Source: Pseudomonas sp. CC120222-01a (GTDB lineage: Bacteria; Pseudomonadota; Gammaproteobacteria; Pseudomonadales; Pseudomonadaceae). Taken from it: a DNA stretch of 64,000 bases. Where the stretch lies: positions 1-64,000 of the forward strand of contig NZ_QEQQ01000029.1 in NCBI RefSeq assembly GCF_003097235.1. The letters run 5' to 3'. Numbering within the stretch: the first letter of the stretch is position 1; every line of letters begins with the position of its first letter. The position numbers were made by a program, and so were the translations under genes. The notes under the pieces are model-generated. The model had not been told where the DNA came from, did not search any database, and saw only the letters and a program-made list of their open reading frames with translations. Below are positions 8,685 through 16,788 of this stretch, piece after piece.

Positions 8685-9554
8685 TCACTGTTCTATCTGA
8701 TCCTCATGTACCTGCACGCTGGCGGTCATCCCCGCGCTCAGGTGCACGCCTTCGGGAATCTGGTCCAGCCTGATCCGCACCGGGATCCGCTGCGCCAGCC
8801 GCACCCAGTTGAAGGTCGGCTCCACCACTGGCAGCAGCTGGCTGTCCGGATTGCTGTTGCTGTCGGTGATACCGCGGCTGATGCTTTCCACATGGCCCTG
8901 CATCGCATCACCCGCGCCCATCAGCCAGACCCTCACCTCATCGCCAACCCGAATGCGCGGCAGCTTGGTTTCCTCGAAATAGGCCTGGATGTAGAACGTC
9001 GAGTCATCCACCAGGGCCATCACCGATTGACCAGTATTCACATAGTTGCCCTGGGCCAGGCGCAGATTGGTGATATGACCACTACGCGGCGCCCGCACTT
9101 CGCTGCGCGCCAGGTTGATCTTCGCCACCTGCAACTGGGCTTCGGCCTCATGCAGTTCGCCGCGGGCGACGGCGGCATTGATCTGGGCATTCTCGCGCAG
9201 CTCGGCACTGATCGCCTCCGGGCCCAAGGCCGTGCGCCGCGCCGCTTCACGCTCGCGCAAGTGCAGCTGCTGGGCGCGGGTTTCAGCCACCGCGCTGGCC
9301 TGGTCGAAGGCGGCCTGGAAGCGCTCGCGATCGATGCTCATCAGCAGGTCGCCAGCCTTGACCTGCTGGTTGTCCTGCACCTTGAGCTCACGCACCCAGC
9401 CAGACACGTCCGGGGCGATCACCACCACATCGGCACGTACCCGGGCATCACGCGTCCACGGCGTGAGCATGTAGTACTGCCAGAGCTTGAAGCCGGCCAG
9501 AACGGCAATGGCGACCACGCACAAGGTCACCAGGGTACGGACGACGGCACGCAT
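8685..9554 (-). CDS. HlyD/AaeA-type periplasmic adaptor of an efflux pump
   Basis: A 289-residue membrane fusion protein. A single N-terminal helix (about 5-28) is followed by biotinyl-lipoyl-like halves (VSGWVRELKVQDNQQVKAGD and VRAPRSGHITNLRLAQGNYV) and a beta-barrel domain. It resembles AaeA, the adaptor of the aromatic carboxylic acid efflux system. AAGGAG sits just before the ATG at 9554; the longer frame reaching 9608 lacks such a signal. It is the last gene of an AaeB-AaeX-AaeA-like minus-strand operon and would link the inner-membrane component to an outer-membrane channel encoded elsewhere. Confidence 0.9.
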   Translation of the reverse strand: MRAVVRTLVTLCVVAIAVLAGFKLWQYYMLTPWTRDARVRADVVVIAPDVSGWVRELKVQDNQQVKAGDLLMSIDRERFQAAFDQASAVAETRAQQLHLREREAARRTALGPEAISAELRENAQINAAVARGELHEAEAQLQVAKINLARSEVRAPRSGHITNLRLAQGNYVNTGQSVMALVDDSTFYIQAYFEETKLPRIRVGDEVRVWLMGAGDAMQGHVESISRGITDSNSNPDSQLLPVVEPTFNWVRLAQRIPVRIRLDQIPEGVHLSAGMTASVQVHEDQIEQ

Positions 9555-9565
9555 TGAATCACTCC

Positions 9566-9772
9566 TTACAAAGGCCCCAGCAGGCGAACCACCAGGAACA
9601 GCACACAAACGAACAACGCCGTGTCGAACAGCGCTTCATGCCAGATCCAGCGCCCCAGGGGCGTGGCCTGCACCACCAGGCGCAGCACGCCGGTCAGCGC
9701 CAGCGCCATCAGCACATAAATCAGAAACGGACTGAGCAGCACACCGCCCAGTTCCCACTCACGCAAGCCCAT
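9566..9772 (-). CDS. DUF1656 (AaeX-like) small membrane protein
   Basis: A 68-residue protein with two hydrophobic helices (about 10-32 and 48-66), typical of DUF1656/AaeX proteins encoded between the FUSC-type and adaptor subunits of aromatic acid exporters. Its start overlaps the end of the upstream FUSC gene by 14 bp, and its stop is 11 bp before the adaptor gene, implying translational coupling. Its function in the pump is not established. Confidence 0.85.
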   Translation of the reverse strand: MGLREWELGGVLLSPFLIYVLMALALTGVLRLVVQATPLGRWIWHEALFDTALFVCVLFLVVRLLGPL

Positions 9773-11747
9773 GGGCATCCTCCTGCGAACGGCACCATTT
9801 CCCCCAGCTTTTCTGCAGCTGCAATACCGCGCCCTGGGCGAGGCGCAACGGGTCGCTGGCCGGCGCCCGTTGCAAGGCGGCGATGAACTGCTCGCTAGCC
9901 GCATCCAGGCGCTGCCCGCGACCAGCAGCCGGGCCTTTGGCCAGCACCGCCTCGACCTGCTGCAGGTACTCGCGCTCGGCGCCAGCCAATGCCACCTGGG
10001 CCACCGCCAGGCACATGCGCAAGTGCACCAGCTCGTCACCGATATCCAGCCCATGCAGGCCGTCGTCCCAACGCTTGCGCTCGGTGGCCGGCAATTCACT
10101 GGCATGCCGTGCCAGCTGCATCAGGCGGTCGGCCATGCGCCCGCCAAACCAGCTGTCGGCACCGCGCAAATCGCGCCGGGTCAAGCGCACCAGGTCGCTC
10201 TGGGTCGCGGCGCGCAGGCGCCGGCCAAGCCAGGCCGGGTGACGGAACACCAGCAGGCGGAACGCCAACACGGCGGCGCCCACGCCCACCAACATGGCCA
10301 GGGCGCTGTTGAGCATGGTCGCCACACCAAACGTCATGGCATTGAGCGGCGAGACCAGCACGATGAAATGCAGGCAATAAGAGGTCGCCGTGGCGCCGGT
10401 ACGCGGATGGGCCATGCCAAGCGCCCCGAAGAACAGCGGCACACCCATGCCCAGGCAGAGCATGGCGAAGCTGCTCCATTGCGGCAGGATGATCTGGCCT
10501 ACCAGGAAGGCGACCGGGATCGCCAGGAAGATCCCGCGCAAGAAACTCAGGCCGATCTGCGCGCCGTTCTCGCGGCTGGCGAACAGGCTACAGACCACGC
10601 AGGTCAGCACCAGCCCACCCGGCGCCGACGGCCAGGCAGTGGCCAGCCAGAAGCTGCTCATCACCAGGAAGGCCAAGGCACTGCGTGAACCGAACAGCAA
10701 GGCCAGCGACCAGTCGCGGTGCACCGCCAGGCCCTGGGCGACATCCTTGGGCGCCCTGCCCGCCTCGACATCGTCCAGGGCCTGGGTGGCGGCCATGGCG
10801 AAGTCCAGCAGCAAGGCCATGCGCGCCAGGCAGAAATGCTCGGCAGAGCTGATCTGCTCGTCATGCGCGGCATCCCAGATGCGCTGGCGCAACACCAGCA
10901 GGCTCGGCTGATCGGGGCTGACCAGCAGGGCTCGCAGCTCTTCGAGCCAAGGACCGAGGCGCCCGGCTTCGTGCGCGTCCAGTTGCCGCCACTGCCGGCG
11001 GACCGAGCGTGAAATGCGCAGCAGTACCATGAGCTTCTGGCTCAGCCCACGAATGGCCTTGGCCCGCATCCGCCCGCGCGGCCCCTCGAACCAGGCATGC
11101 TCGCGCTGGGTATCGATGGCGACGATACGGCCGAGGCTGTCCAACAACCCTTTGCGCGCTTCGTCCTCGCCGTCAAGCATGGCGCCTGCTGCCTGCAAGC
11201 CGTTCTGCCAGGCCTGACGGGCCTGCCCGGCGAGCTGCTGCTCGACCCGCATCGGCCAGATCAGGGCACTGCTGGCAGTGGCGCAGAAGATCCCCAGGCA
11301 AATCTCGGTGCAACGCGCCACCGCCTGGTCGAACACTTGCAATGGGTGACTGATGGCGGGCAAGGCAATGATGGCTGCGGTGTAGCCGGCCAGTACGAAC
11401 GAATAGGCCCAGGCACTGCGTAACTGGGTGGAGGCAGCCGTGCACAGGGCCAGCCACAGCGCCAGGGTAATCAGGAACAGCCATGGGGTCTGGGCGAACA
11501 GGCCGATGAACACCACCGACATGACCGTGCCGACCAAGGTCCCGGCCAGACGCGCCAGGCCCTTCTGCACCACCATTCCCGACAACGGCTGGGCGACGAT
11601 GAATGCGGTCATCAACGCCCAGGAAGGTTGCTCCAGCCCCCAACGCATGGCCAGCCACAGCGCCAGGCCCGCCCCAAGCAAGGTCTTGATGGCGAACTTG
11701 ATGGCGAGGCTGCTGGGCGCGAACAGGGCCTGGAGGGTAATGGGCAC
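9759..11747 (-). CDS. FUSC-family aromatic acid exporter subunit (AaeB-like)
   Basis: A 662-residue inner-membrane protein with two blocks of about five to six helices (residues 15-165 and 350-510), each followed by a long soluble region. This is the FUSC/AaeB layout. A central cytoplasmic segment (about 170-330) is rich in helices. With the downstream DUF1656 and HlyD genes it forms an operon resembling E. coli aaeXAB, which exports p-hydroxybenzoate-like compounds. A palindrome about 70 bp upstream could be its operator. The ATG at 11747 begins the family-like MPITLQALFAPS. Confidence 0.9.
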   Translation of the reverse strand: MPITLQALFAPSSLAIKFAIKTLLGAGLALWLAMRWGLEQPSWALMTAFIVAQPLSGMVVQKGLARLAGTLVGTVMSVVFIGLFAQTPWLFLITLALWLALCTAASTQLRSAWAYSFVLAGYTAAIIALPAISHPLQVFDQAVARCTEICLGIFCATASSALIWPMRVEQQLAGQARQAWQNGLQAAGAMLDGEDEARKGLLDSLGRIVAIDTQREHAWFEGPRGRMRAKAIRGLSQKLMVLLRISRSVRRQWRQLDAHEAGRLGPWLEELRALLVSPDQPSLLVLRQRIWDAAHDEQISSAEHFCLARMALLLDFAMAATQALDDVEAGRAPKDVAQGLAVHRDWSLALLFGSRSALAFLVMSSFWLATAWPSAPGGLVLTCVVCSLFASRENGAQIGLSFLRGIFLAIPVAFLVGQIILPQWSSFAMLCLGMGVPLFFGALGMAHPRTGATATSYCLHFIVLVSPLNAMTFGVATMLNSALAMLVGVGAAVLAFRLLVFRHPAWLGRRLRAATQSDLVRLTRRDLRGADSWFGGRMADRLMQLARHASELPATERKRWDDGLHGLDIGDELVHLRMCLAVAQVALAGAEREYLQQVEAVLAKGPAAGRGQRLDAASEQFIAALQRAPASDPLRLAQGAVLQLQKSWGKWCRSQEDAHGLA

Positions 11748-11818
11748 GAATCGGACCTTGCGGGGGGATGGTTATATGAACGATAGACAATGGGGAAAGG
11801 ATACTGCCGAGACGATTA

Positions 11819-11832
11819 ATTAGCTAGCTAAT
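11819..11832. promoter_or_regulatory. Palindromic candidate operator of the efflux operon
   Basis: ATTAGCTAGCTAAT is a perfect 14-bp palindrome 71 bp upstream of the FUSC gene start. AT-rich TTAGCTAGCTAA sequences of this kind are often operators of MarR-family regulators of efflux pumps. No regulator gene lies next to it, so a factor encoded elsewhere would be required. Confidence 0.5.
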
Positions 11833-11856
11833 CATCTTTGTCGACAAAAAACGCGG

Positions 11857-11883
11857 ACAAAAAAATAGGCGACCGAAGTCGCC
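11857..11883 (-). terminator. Rho-independent terminator of ccoM
   Basis: On the minus strand GGCGAC-TTCG-GTCGCC forms a 6-bp stem with a stable UUCG loop, followed by TATTTTTTTG. It lies about 34 bp after the ccoM stop codon and before the FUSC operon promoter region, separating the two transcripts. Confidence 0.85.
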
Positions 11884-11916
11884 CAAAATGCCTTGCGTGC
11901 TCGTGGATCCGGAAGG

Positions 11917-12033
11917 TCAGCGCGGCTTGCGCTTTTGCGAGTCCTTCCAGATGAAAATGCCCAGACCGGCAAAGAATGCAAACATCAACCCGACCGTTAC
12001 CACGCCCGCGATAACCACATTGTCGAAAAACAT
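11917..12033 (-). CDS. ccoM: CcoM, small subunit of cbb3-type cytochrome c oxidase
   Basis: A 38-residue protein beginning MFFDNVVIAG. It has one transmembrane helix (about 6-28) and a basic, polar tail (KDSQKRKPR). This pattern matches CcoM, the accessory helix found in the Pseudomonas stutzeri cbb3 oxidase structure and encoded away from ccoNOP. GGGAGG lies 5 nt before the ATG. It is preceded by a class II ANR-type promoter and followed by its own terminator, so it appears to be a single-gene unit induced at low oxygen together with cbb3 oxidase. Confidence 0.85.
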   Translation of the reverse strand: MFFDNVVIAGVVTVGLMFAFFAGLGIFIWKDSQKRKPR

Positions 12034-12065
12034 GCTGGCCTCCCGATTCGTTTGCCGTTGTCCGA

Positions 12066-12114
12066 TGGATGCAAGGTAACGAATACGGGGGCGGGGAAAA
12101 TTGATCAGGGTCAA
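12066..12114 (-). promoter_or_regulatory. Class II ANR/FNR-type promoter of ccoM
   Basis: The site TTGATCAGGGTCAA (12101-12114) matches the ANR/FNR consensus TTGAT-N4-ATCAA in both half sites with one deviation. On the minus strand a TACCTT -10 element (12073-12078) follows. A start at about 12066 puts the ANR site at -41.5, the canonical class II activating position. The start codon is 33 nt further on. Confidence 0.75.
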
Positions 12115-12151
12115 TGCTGCCCGGGACCGGGCACGCGAGGCGGGTGCAGGG

Positions 12152-12165
12152 TTGACCTGCGTCAA
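12152..12165 (-). promoter_or_regulatory. Second, upstream ANR/DNR-like site
   Basis: TTGACCTGCGTCAA is a near-perfect dyad (TTGAC-N4-GTCAA), 51 bp (about five helical turns) upstream of the first ANR site and just after the stop codon of the upstream small gene. It could bind ANR or a DNR-type regulator as an auxiliary site. It is weaker than the proximal one. Confidence 0.5.
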
Positions 12166-12168
12166 GTT

Positions 12169-12330
12169 TCAGCGCTTCTTGGGCTTGCCCTTGGGCTTCT
12201 TTTTCTTCGCGGTGGCAAGCGGCATGGCCTGCTCGAACGCCTGGCGCACTTCGTTCAGGCGTTTTTCCTTGAGGTCATGGATGCGCTTGGCGCGCTCGGC
12301 ATCGAAGTCGATGAGGTTGTCTTGGCTCAT
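12169..12330 (-). CDS. Small basic protein of 53 residues
   Basis: An open frame of 53 codons starting MSQDNLIDFD. The first 40 residues are predicted helical and charged (ERAKRIHDLKEKRLNEV), and the last 13 are almost all Lys, Pro and Gly (KKKKPKGKPKKR). The acidic start and polylysine end suggest a nucleic-acid or ribosome-associated protein, but I do not recognise a named family. The ribosome binding site is weak. It ends 4 bp before the upstream ANR-like site of ccoM. Confidence 0.65.
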   Translation of the reverse strand: MSQDNLIDFDAERAKRIHDLKEKRLNEVRQAFEQAMPLATAKKKKPKGKPKKR

Positions 12331-12397
12331 GGGTGGGCTCGACGATCTACAGAGACTTGCATCATGAAGCCAGGCGCCGGCCGTGACCAGCCCCGCG

Positions 12398-12727
12398 TCA
12401 GACTTCGATATCGACCAGCAGGCCTTGGCGTTGGTGCTCGCCCATCATTGGCGCCACCGGTACGGTGTTGTCGGCGTTTACTTCGTCACCCGGCAAGGCA
12501 CTGTACAGTTCCGCTTCGCCCTTGTTGTTGCGCCGCTGCTGGCGACGCTGCTCTTCGCGCAGCAACAGGACTTGCTGCTGCGGGTCGCGCTGCTGCTTCA
12601 GGTCGATGGCGCTTTCATTGGACGAAGGCTGCACCGGCACCACCGGCTTGATGTCGGGGGTCTGTTTGACCGGGTCCAGTTGCGAAGTCACCGGGGCAGC
12701 ACTGAGCGGGATGATCGGCGGCAGCAT
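12398..12727 (-). CDS. Hypothetical protein, Pro-rich start and Gln/Arg-rich middle
   Basis: A 109-residue soluble protein starting MLPPIIPLSAAP. A proline-rich N-terminal 40 residues precede a Q/R-rich, probably coiled segment (about 48-72). AGGAGAA lies 5 nt before the ATG, which settles the start at 12727 rather than the longer frame. No known domain is recognisable. An RpoS-type -10 element lies about 100 bp upstream. Proteins like this are common but unassigned in Pseudomonas. Confidence 0.7.
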   Translation of the reverse strand: MLPPIIPLSAAPVTSQLDPVKQTPDIKPVVPVQPSSNESAIDLKQQRDPQQQVLLLREEQRRQQRRNNKGEAELYSALPGDEVNADNTVPVAPMMGEHQRQGLLVDIEV

Positions 12728-12830
12728 GGAAATTCTCCTGTGCCCACTGTATCGGCCATCCGTTAGCCAGCTTGAGCGTCGAAAGTGAGGATGTGCGGCC
12801 ACTCACGACCGCGCCATGCCAGTATAGACA

Positions 12831-12837
12831 GCCGTTA
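12831..12837 (-). promoter_or_regulatory. RpoS-type -10 element (CTATACT)
   Basis: The minus strand reads CTATACT, identical to the extended -10 sequence preferred by RpoS. It lies about 104 bp upstream of the 109-residue gene and overlaps the 3' end of the lipoprotein gene. This would allow stationary-phase expression of the small gene independent of the upstream lipoprotein. Motif match only. Confidence 0.45.
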
Positions 12838-13530
12838 CTCGGCTTCATCCTCAGGGTCGTCGTCGGCCGGCGGGCTGGCTTCGCTCCAGGGGCGCTTGTA
12901 GACCTGCTGCCAGACCGAGTCCATATGCTCGCGCAGCACCTGTGGCGCGTTCTTCAACGAAGCACTGTCTTCACGCTCGCCGCCAACCGGTTCTTCTCCA
13001 GCCGGGGTGATCAGCGACTGGCCGGTGATGGTGTAGGCGTTCTGCCCCTCGCGCATCTCGATGGCGATGTCGTGCGGGTCGATGCCGCCACCACAGAAGG
13101 AATGGCTGGCCACGGTCACTTCGGCGACACCGTCCTTGTTCAGGTCACTGACGTCACTGACATCGGTATAGAAGTCGACATCCAGGTCCAGCCCCGGGCA
13201 GGTGGTTTCCTGCTCGATCTGCCAGCGCGGCTTGAATACGTCGCTCTCGGAGGTGCGCCCGTACAGGGTGGCCTTGAGCACCACCTTGTCGACCTCCTGC
13301 TCGGACTCGGCATCCACCGCCTGGCCATCGCTGCGGCTGAGCACCAGCAACCCCTCGCCGTCGCGGTCGCGGAAGTGCACGCTCTTGATCGGCGTCTGCA
13401 CGCCCAGCACTTCGAGCTGCTCGACCGGAATCGCAGGCAGGGTTTCAAAATTTTTCTGTTCACAGGCGGCCAGCAGCAGCAAGCTGCCCAGGGCCAGGGA
13501 GGTGTGCAACCAGCGGTGCTTGAGCGGCAT
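12835..13530 (-). CDS. Lipoprotein with calcium-loop-like repeat
   Basis: A 231-residue predicted lipoprotein. The signal peptide ends in the lipobox LLAAC, so the mature protein starts at Cys23. The middle contains DLNKDGVAEV, an EF-hand/FG-GAP-like calcium loop, in a region of beta-strand character. The C-terminal tail is very acidic (DDDPEDEAE). It resembles the family annotated in Pseudomonas as M949_RS01915-type surface polysaccharide biosynthesis proteins, but that function is not demonstrated by the sequence. It is divergent from rapA. Confidence 0.75.
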   Translation of the reverse strand: MPLKHRWLHTSLALGSLLLLAACEQKNFETLPAIPVEQLEVLGVQTPIKSVHFRDRDGEGLLVLSRSDGQAVDAESEQEVDKVVLKATLYGRTSESDVFKPRWQIEQETTCPGLDLDVDFYTDVSDVSDLNKDGVAEVTVASHSFCGGGIDPHDIAIEMREGQNAYTITGQSLITPAGEEPVGGEREDSASLKNAPQVLREHMDSVWQQVYKRPWSEASPPADDDPEDEAE

Positions 13531-13661
13531 ATCGGTGCGTAGCCCTCGTCAGCAAGACGGTGTTCTGCGATGAAACAGCTAGACTCATGGACTTCTGGTC
13601 TATGGTCCGCCCGGCCTATCCGTTAACATAGCCGGCTTTTCATCGCGGGAGTTCAGGCAGT

Positions 13662-16508
13662 ATGGCGCAGCAGTATCAACCGGGGCAACGCTGGATCAGC
13701 GACAGTGAAGCGGAGCTTGGCCTGGGGACCATCCTGGCACAGGATGGCCGCCTGTTGACCGTGCTCTACCCGGCCACTGGCGACACCCGCCAGTATTCCC
13801 TGCGCAATGCGCCGCTGACCCGCGTGCGCTTCTCGCCGGGTGACCAGATCACCCACTTCGAAGGCTGGAAGCTGACCGTGCGCGAGGTCGAAGACATCGA
13901 CGGGCTGATGGTCTACCACGGCCTGGATGGCCAGAACCAGGCGCGCACCCTGCCGGAAACCCAGCTGTCGAACTTCATCCAGTTCCGCCTGGCCAGCGAC
14001 CGCCTGTTCGCCGGGCAGATCGACCCGCTGTCGTGGTTCAGCCTGCGTTACAACACCCTGCACCACACCAGCAAGCAGATGCAGTCGTCGCTGTGGGGCC
14101 TGGGTGGTTGCCGCGCGCAGCCGATCGCCCACCAGTTGCACATCGCCCGCGAAGTTGCCGACCGCAGCGCCCCACGCGTTCTGCTGGCCGACGAAGTAGG
14201 CCTGGGCAAGACCATCGAAGCCGGCCTGGTGATTCACCGCCAGCTGTTGTCGGGCCGCGCCAGCCGCGTGCTGATCCTGGTCCCGGAAAACCTCCAGCAC
14301 CAGTGGCTGGTGGAAATGCGCCGGCGCTTCAACCTGCAGGTCGCCCTGTTCGACGCCGAGCGCTTCATTGAAAGTGACGCCAGCAACCCGTTCGAGGATG
14401 CCCAGCTGGCGCTGGTCGCCCTGGAATGGCTGGTCGATGACGAAAAGGCCCAGGACGCGCTGTTCGCCGCTGGCTGGGACCTGATGGTGGTCGACGAGGC
14501 GCACCACCTGGTGTGGCACGAAGAGCAGGCCAGCACCGAATACAGCCTGGTCGAGCAACTGGCCCAGGTCATCCCGGGCGTGCTGCTGCTGACCGCGACC
14601 CCCGAACAGCTTGGCCAGGACAGCCACTTCGCCCGTCTGCGCCTGCTCGACCCCAACCGTTTCCATGACCTCGCGGCGTTCCGCGCCGAGAGCGAAAACT
14701 ACCGCCCGGTGGCCGAAGCCGTGCAGGAACTGCTTGAAGAAGGCCGCCTGTCGCCCAAGGCCCATGCCACCATTCAAGGTTTCCTCGGCGCCGAAGGCGA
14801 AGCCCTGCTGGCTGCAGTCAACGACGGCGATACCCAGGCCAGTGCCCGCCTGATCCGCGAACTGCTCGACCGTCACGGCACCGGCCGCGTGCTGTTCCGC
14901 AACACCCGTGCGGCGGTCCAGGGCTTCCCCGAGCGCCAGCTGCACCCGTATCCGCTGGCCAACCCCGAGCAATATCAGGACCTGCCAGCCGGCGAGCACG
15001 CCGAGTTGTACCCGGAAGTGGCCTTCCAGGCCCAGGGTGAAGTCAGCGATGACGAACGCTGGTGGCGCTTCGACCCACGGGTCGACTGGCTGATCGACAC
15101 GCTGAAGATGCTCAAGCGCACCAAGGTCCTGGTGATCTGCGCCCACGCTGAAACCGCCATGGACCTGGAAGACGCCTTGCGCGTGCGCTCCGGCATCCCG
15201 GCCACGGTGTTCCACGAAGGCATGAGCATCCTCGAGCGCGACCGCGCCGCGGCCTACTTCGCCGACGAGGAATTCGGCGCCCAGGTGCTGATCTGCTCGG
15301 AGATCGGCAGTGAAGGCCGCAACTTCCAGTTCGCCCACCACCTGGTGATGTTCGACCTGCCGGCCCACCCGGACCTGCTCGAACAGCGCATCGGCCGTCT
15401 CGACCGTATCGGCCAGAAGCACACCATCGAACTGCACATTCCGTATCTGCAGGACAGCCCGCAGGAGCGCCTGTTCCAGTGGTACCACGATGGCCTGAAC
15501 GCCTTCCTCAATACCTGCCCGACCGGTAACGCCCTTCAGCACCAGTTCGGCCCGCGCCTGCTGCCGATGCTCGAAGGCGGCGATGCCAAGGCCTGGACCG
15601 CACTGGTCAGCGAGGCCCGTTGCGAGCGCGAGCGCCTGGAGGCAGAACTGCACAGCGGCCGTGACCGCCTGCTGGAGCTCAACTCCGGTGGTGCCGGCGA
15701 GGGCCAGGCGCTGGTCGAGGCGATCCTCGAGCAAGACGACCAGTTCGCCCTGCCGATCTACATGGAAACCCTGTTCGACGCCTTCGGCATCGACAGCGAA
15801 GACCATTCGGAAAACGCCCTGATCCTCAAGCCGAGCGAGAAGATGCTCGACGCCAGCTTCCCGCTAGGCGACGACGAAGGCGTGACCATCACCTACGACC
15901 GCGCCCAGGCGCTGTCGCGTGAAGACATGCAGTTCCTCACCTGGGAACACCCGATGGTGCAGGGCGGCATGGACCTGGTACTGTCCGGCTCGATGGGCAA
16001 CACCGCCGTTGCGCTGATCAAGAACAAGGCGCTCAAGCCGGGTACCGTGCTGCTCGAACTGCTGTTCGTCAGCGAGGTGGTGGCGCCGCGCAGCCTGCAA
16101 CTGGGCCGCTACCTTCCGCCAGCGGCGCTGCGCTGCCTGCTCGATGCCAACGGCAACGACCTGGCTTCGCGGGTGGCGTTCGAAACCCTCAACGACCAGC
16201 TCGAAAGCGTGCCACGTGCCAGCGCCAACAAGTTCGTGCAGGCCCAGCGTGACGTGCTGGCCCAGCGCATCAGTGGTGGTGAAGCCAAGGTCATGCCGGT
16301 CCACGTCGAGCGTGTGGCTGAAGCCCAACGCCGCCTGGCCGCCGAGGCCGATGAAGAGCTGGCACGCCTGACCGCGCTGCAAGCCGTCAACCCGAGCGTG
16401 CGTGACAGCGAGATCGATGCACTGCGCAAGCAGCGTGAACAAGGCCTGGCGATGCTGGACAAGGCGGCGTTGCGCCTGGAGGCCATTCGCGTATTGGTCG
16501 CGGGCTGA
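13662..16508 (+). CDS. rapA: RNA polymerase-associated helicase RapA (HepA)
   Basis: A 948-residue Swi2/Snf2 ATPase that binds RNA polymerase and recycles stalled enzyme after transcription. The N-terminal Tudor-like domains are followed by Walker A (DEVGLGKTIEAG, about residues 174-185), the DEAH box (VVDEAHHLVWH), LLTATPEQ, and the C-terminal helicase motifs (QVLICSEIGSEGRNFQ and QRIGRLDRIGQ). Length equals that of Pseudomonas RapA. The antisense 717-codon frame over this gene is a shadow. Likely monocistronic; a long hairpin repeat follows. Confidence 0.97.
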   Translation: MAQQYQPGQRWISDSEAELGLGTILAQDGRLLTVLYPATGDTRQYSLRNAPLTRVRFSPGDQITHFEGWKLTVREVEDIDGLMVYHGLDGQNQARTLPETQLSNFIQFRLASDRLFAGQIDPLSWFSLRYNTLHHTSKQMQSSLWGLGGCRAQPIAHQLHIAREVADRSAPRVLLADEVGLGKTIEAGLVIHRQLLSGRASRVLILVPENLQHQWLVEMRRRFNLQVALFDAERFIESDASNPFEDAQLALVALEWLVDDEKAQDALFAAGWDLMVVDEAHHLVWHEEQASTEYSLVEQLAQVIPGVLLLTATPEQLGQDSHFARLRLLDPNRFHDLAAFRAESENYRPVAEAVQELLEEGRLSPKAHATIQGFLGAEGEALLAAVNDGDTQASARLIRELLDRHGTGRVLFRNTRAAVQGFPERQLHPYPLANPEQYQDLPAGEHAELYPEVAFQAQGEVSDDERWWRFDPRVDWLIDTLKMLKRTKVLVICAHAETAMDLEDALRVRSGIPATVFHEGMSILERDRAAAYFADEEFGAQVLICSEIGSEGRNFQFAHHLVMFDLPAHPDLLEQRIGRLDRIGQKHTIELHIPYLQDSPQERLFQWYHDGLNAFLNTCPTGNALQHQFGPRLLPMLEGGDAKAWTALVSEARCERERLEAELHSGRDRLLELNSGGAGEGQALVEAILEQDDQFALPIYMETLFDAFGIDSEDHSENALILKPSEKMLDASFPLGDDEGVTITYDRAQALSREDMQFLTWEHPMVQGGMDLVLSGSMGNTAVALIKNKALKPGTVLLELLFVSEVVAPRSLQLGRYLPPAALRCLLDANGNDLASRVAFETLNDQLESVPRASANKFVQAQRDVLAQRISGGEAKVMPVHVERVAEAQRRLAAEADEELARLTALQAVNPSVRDSEIDALRKQREQGLAMLDKAALRLEAIRVLVAG

Positions 16509-16522
16509 TCCACCTGTCATAT

Positions 16523-16634
16523 AACTGGGGCCGCTTCGCGACCCTTTCGCGACACAAGGCCGCTCCTACAGGAAACCGCAATCACCTGTAGGAGCGGCCT
16601 TGTGTCGCGAAAGGGTCGCAAAGCGGCCCCAGTT
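16523..16634. repeat. 112-bp REP-type hairpin with 50-nt arms
   Basis: Two 50-nt arms (16523-16572 and 16585-16634) are reverse complements at 49 of 50 positions around a 12-nt loop. The core includes GGAGCGGCCTTGTGTCGCGA, a P. putida-group repeat. It lies 15 bp after the rapA stop, where it could block transcription or mRNA decay. A variant copy lies at 55591-55711. Confidence 0.9.
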
Positions 16635-16717
16635 CGTTATGCCAACTGGCTATCAACGCCAGAGCCAAATCATTGAACCCAAAGTGCCACTATTCAGGAA
16701 GGTTTAACCACCCGTTT

Positions 16718-16724
16718 CTATACT
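16718..16724 (+). promoter_or_regulatory. RpoS-type -10 element upstream of the MHYT gene
   Basis: CTATACT matches the RpoS-preferred -10 sequence exactly. It lies 64 bp before the MHYT-GGDEF-EAL start codon and has no good -35 hexamer, which also fits RpoS use. No other feature occupies 16640-16788. Confidence 0.5.
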
Positions 16725-16788
16725 GCCCCAGAACAGTCTCCACAGGGCTCGAACGGAGACGAGTGAAAACTCGAGCAAAGGGCAAGCA

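Noticed and set aside
13653..15806. A 717-codon minus-strand frame opposite rapA
   Set aside because: A shadow of rapA with biased codon positions; no start signal or motif.
16523..16634. Repeat considered as a CRISPR unit or transposon end
   Set aside because: It is a single imperfect hairpin without regularly spaced repeats, spacers, target duplication or nearby cas/transposase genes; it fits a REP-type element.
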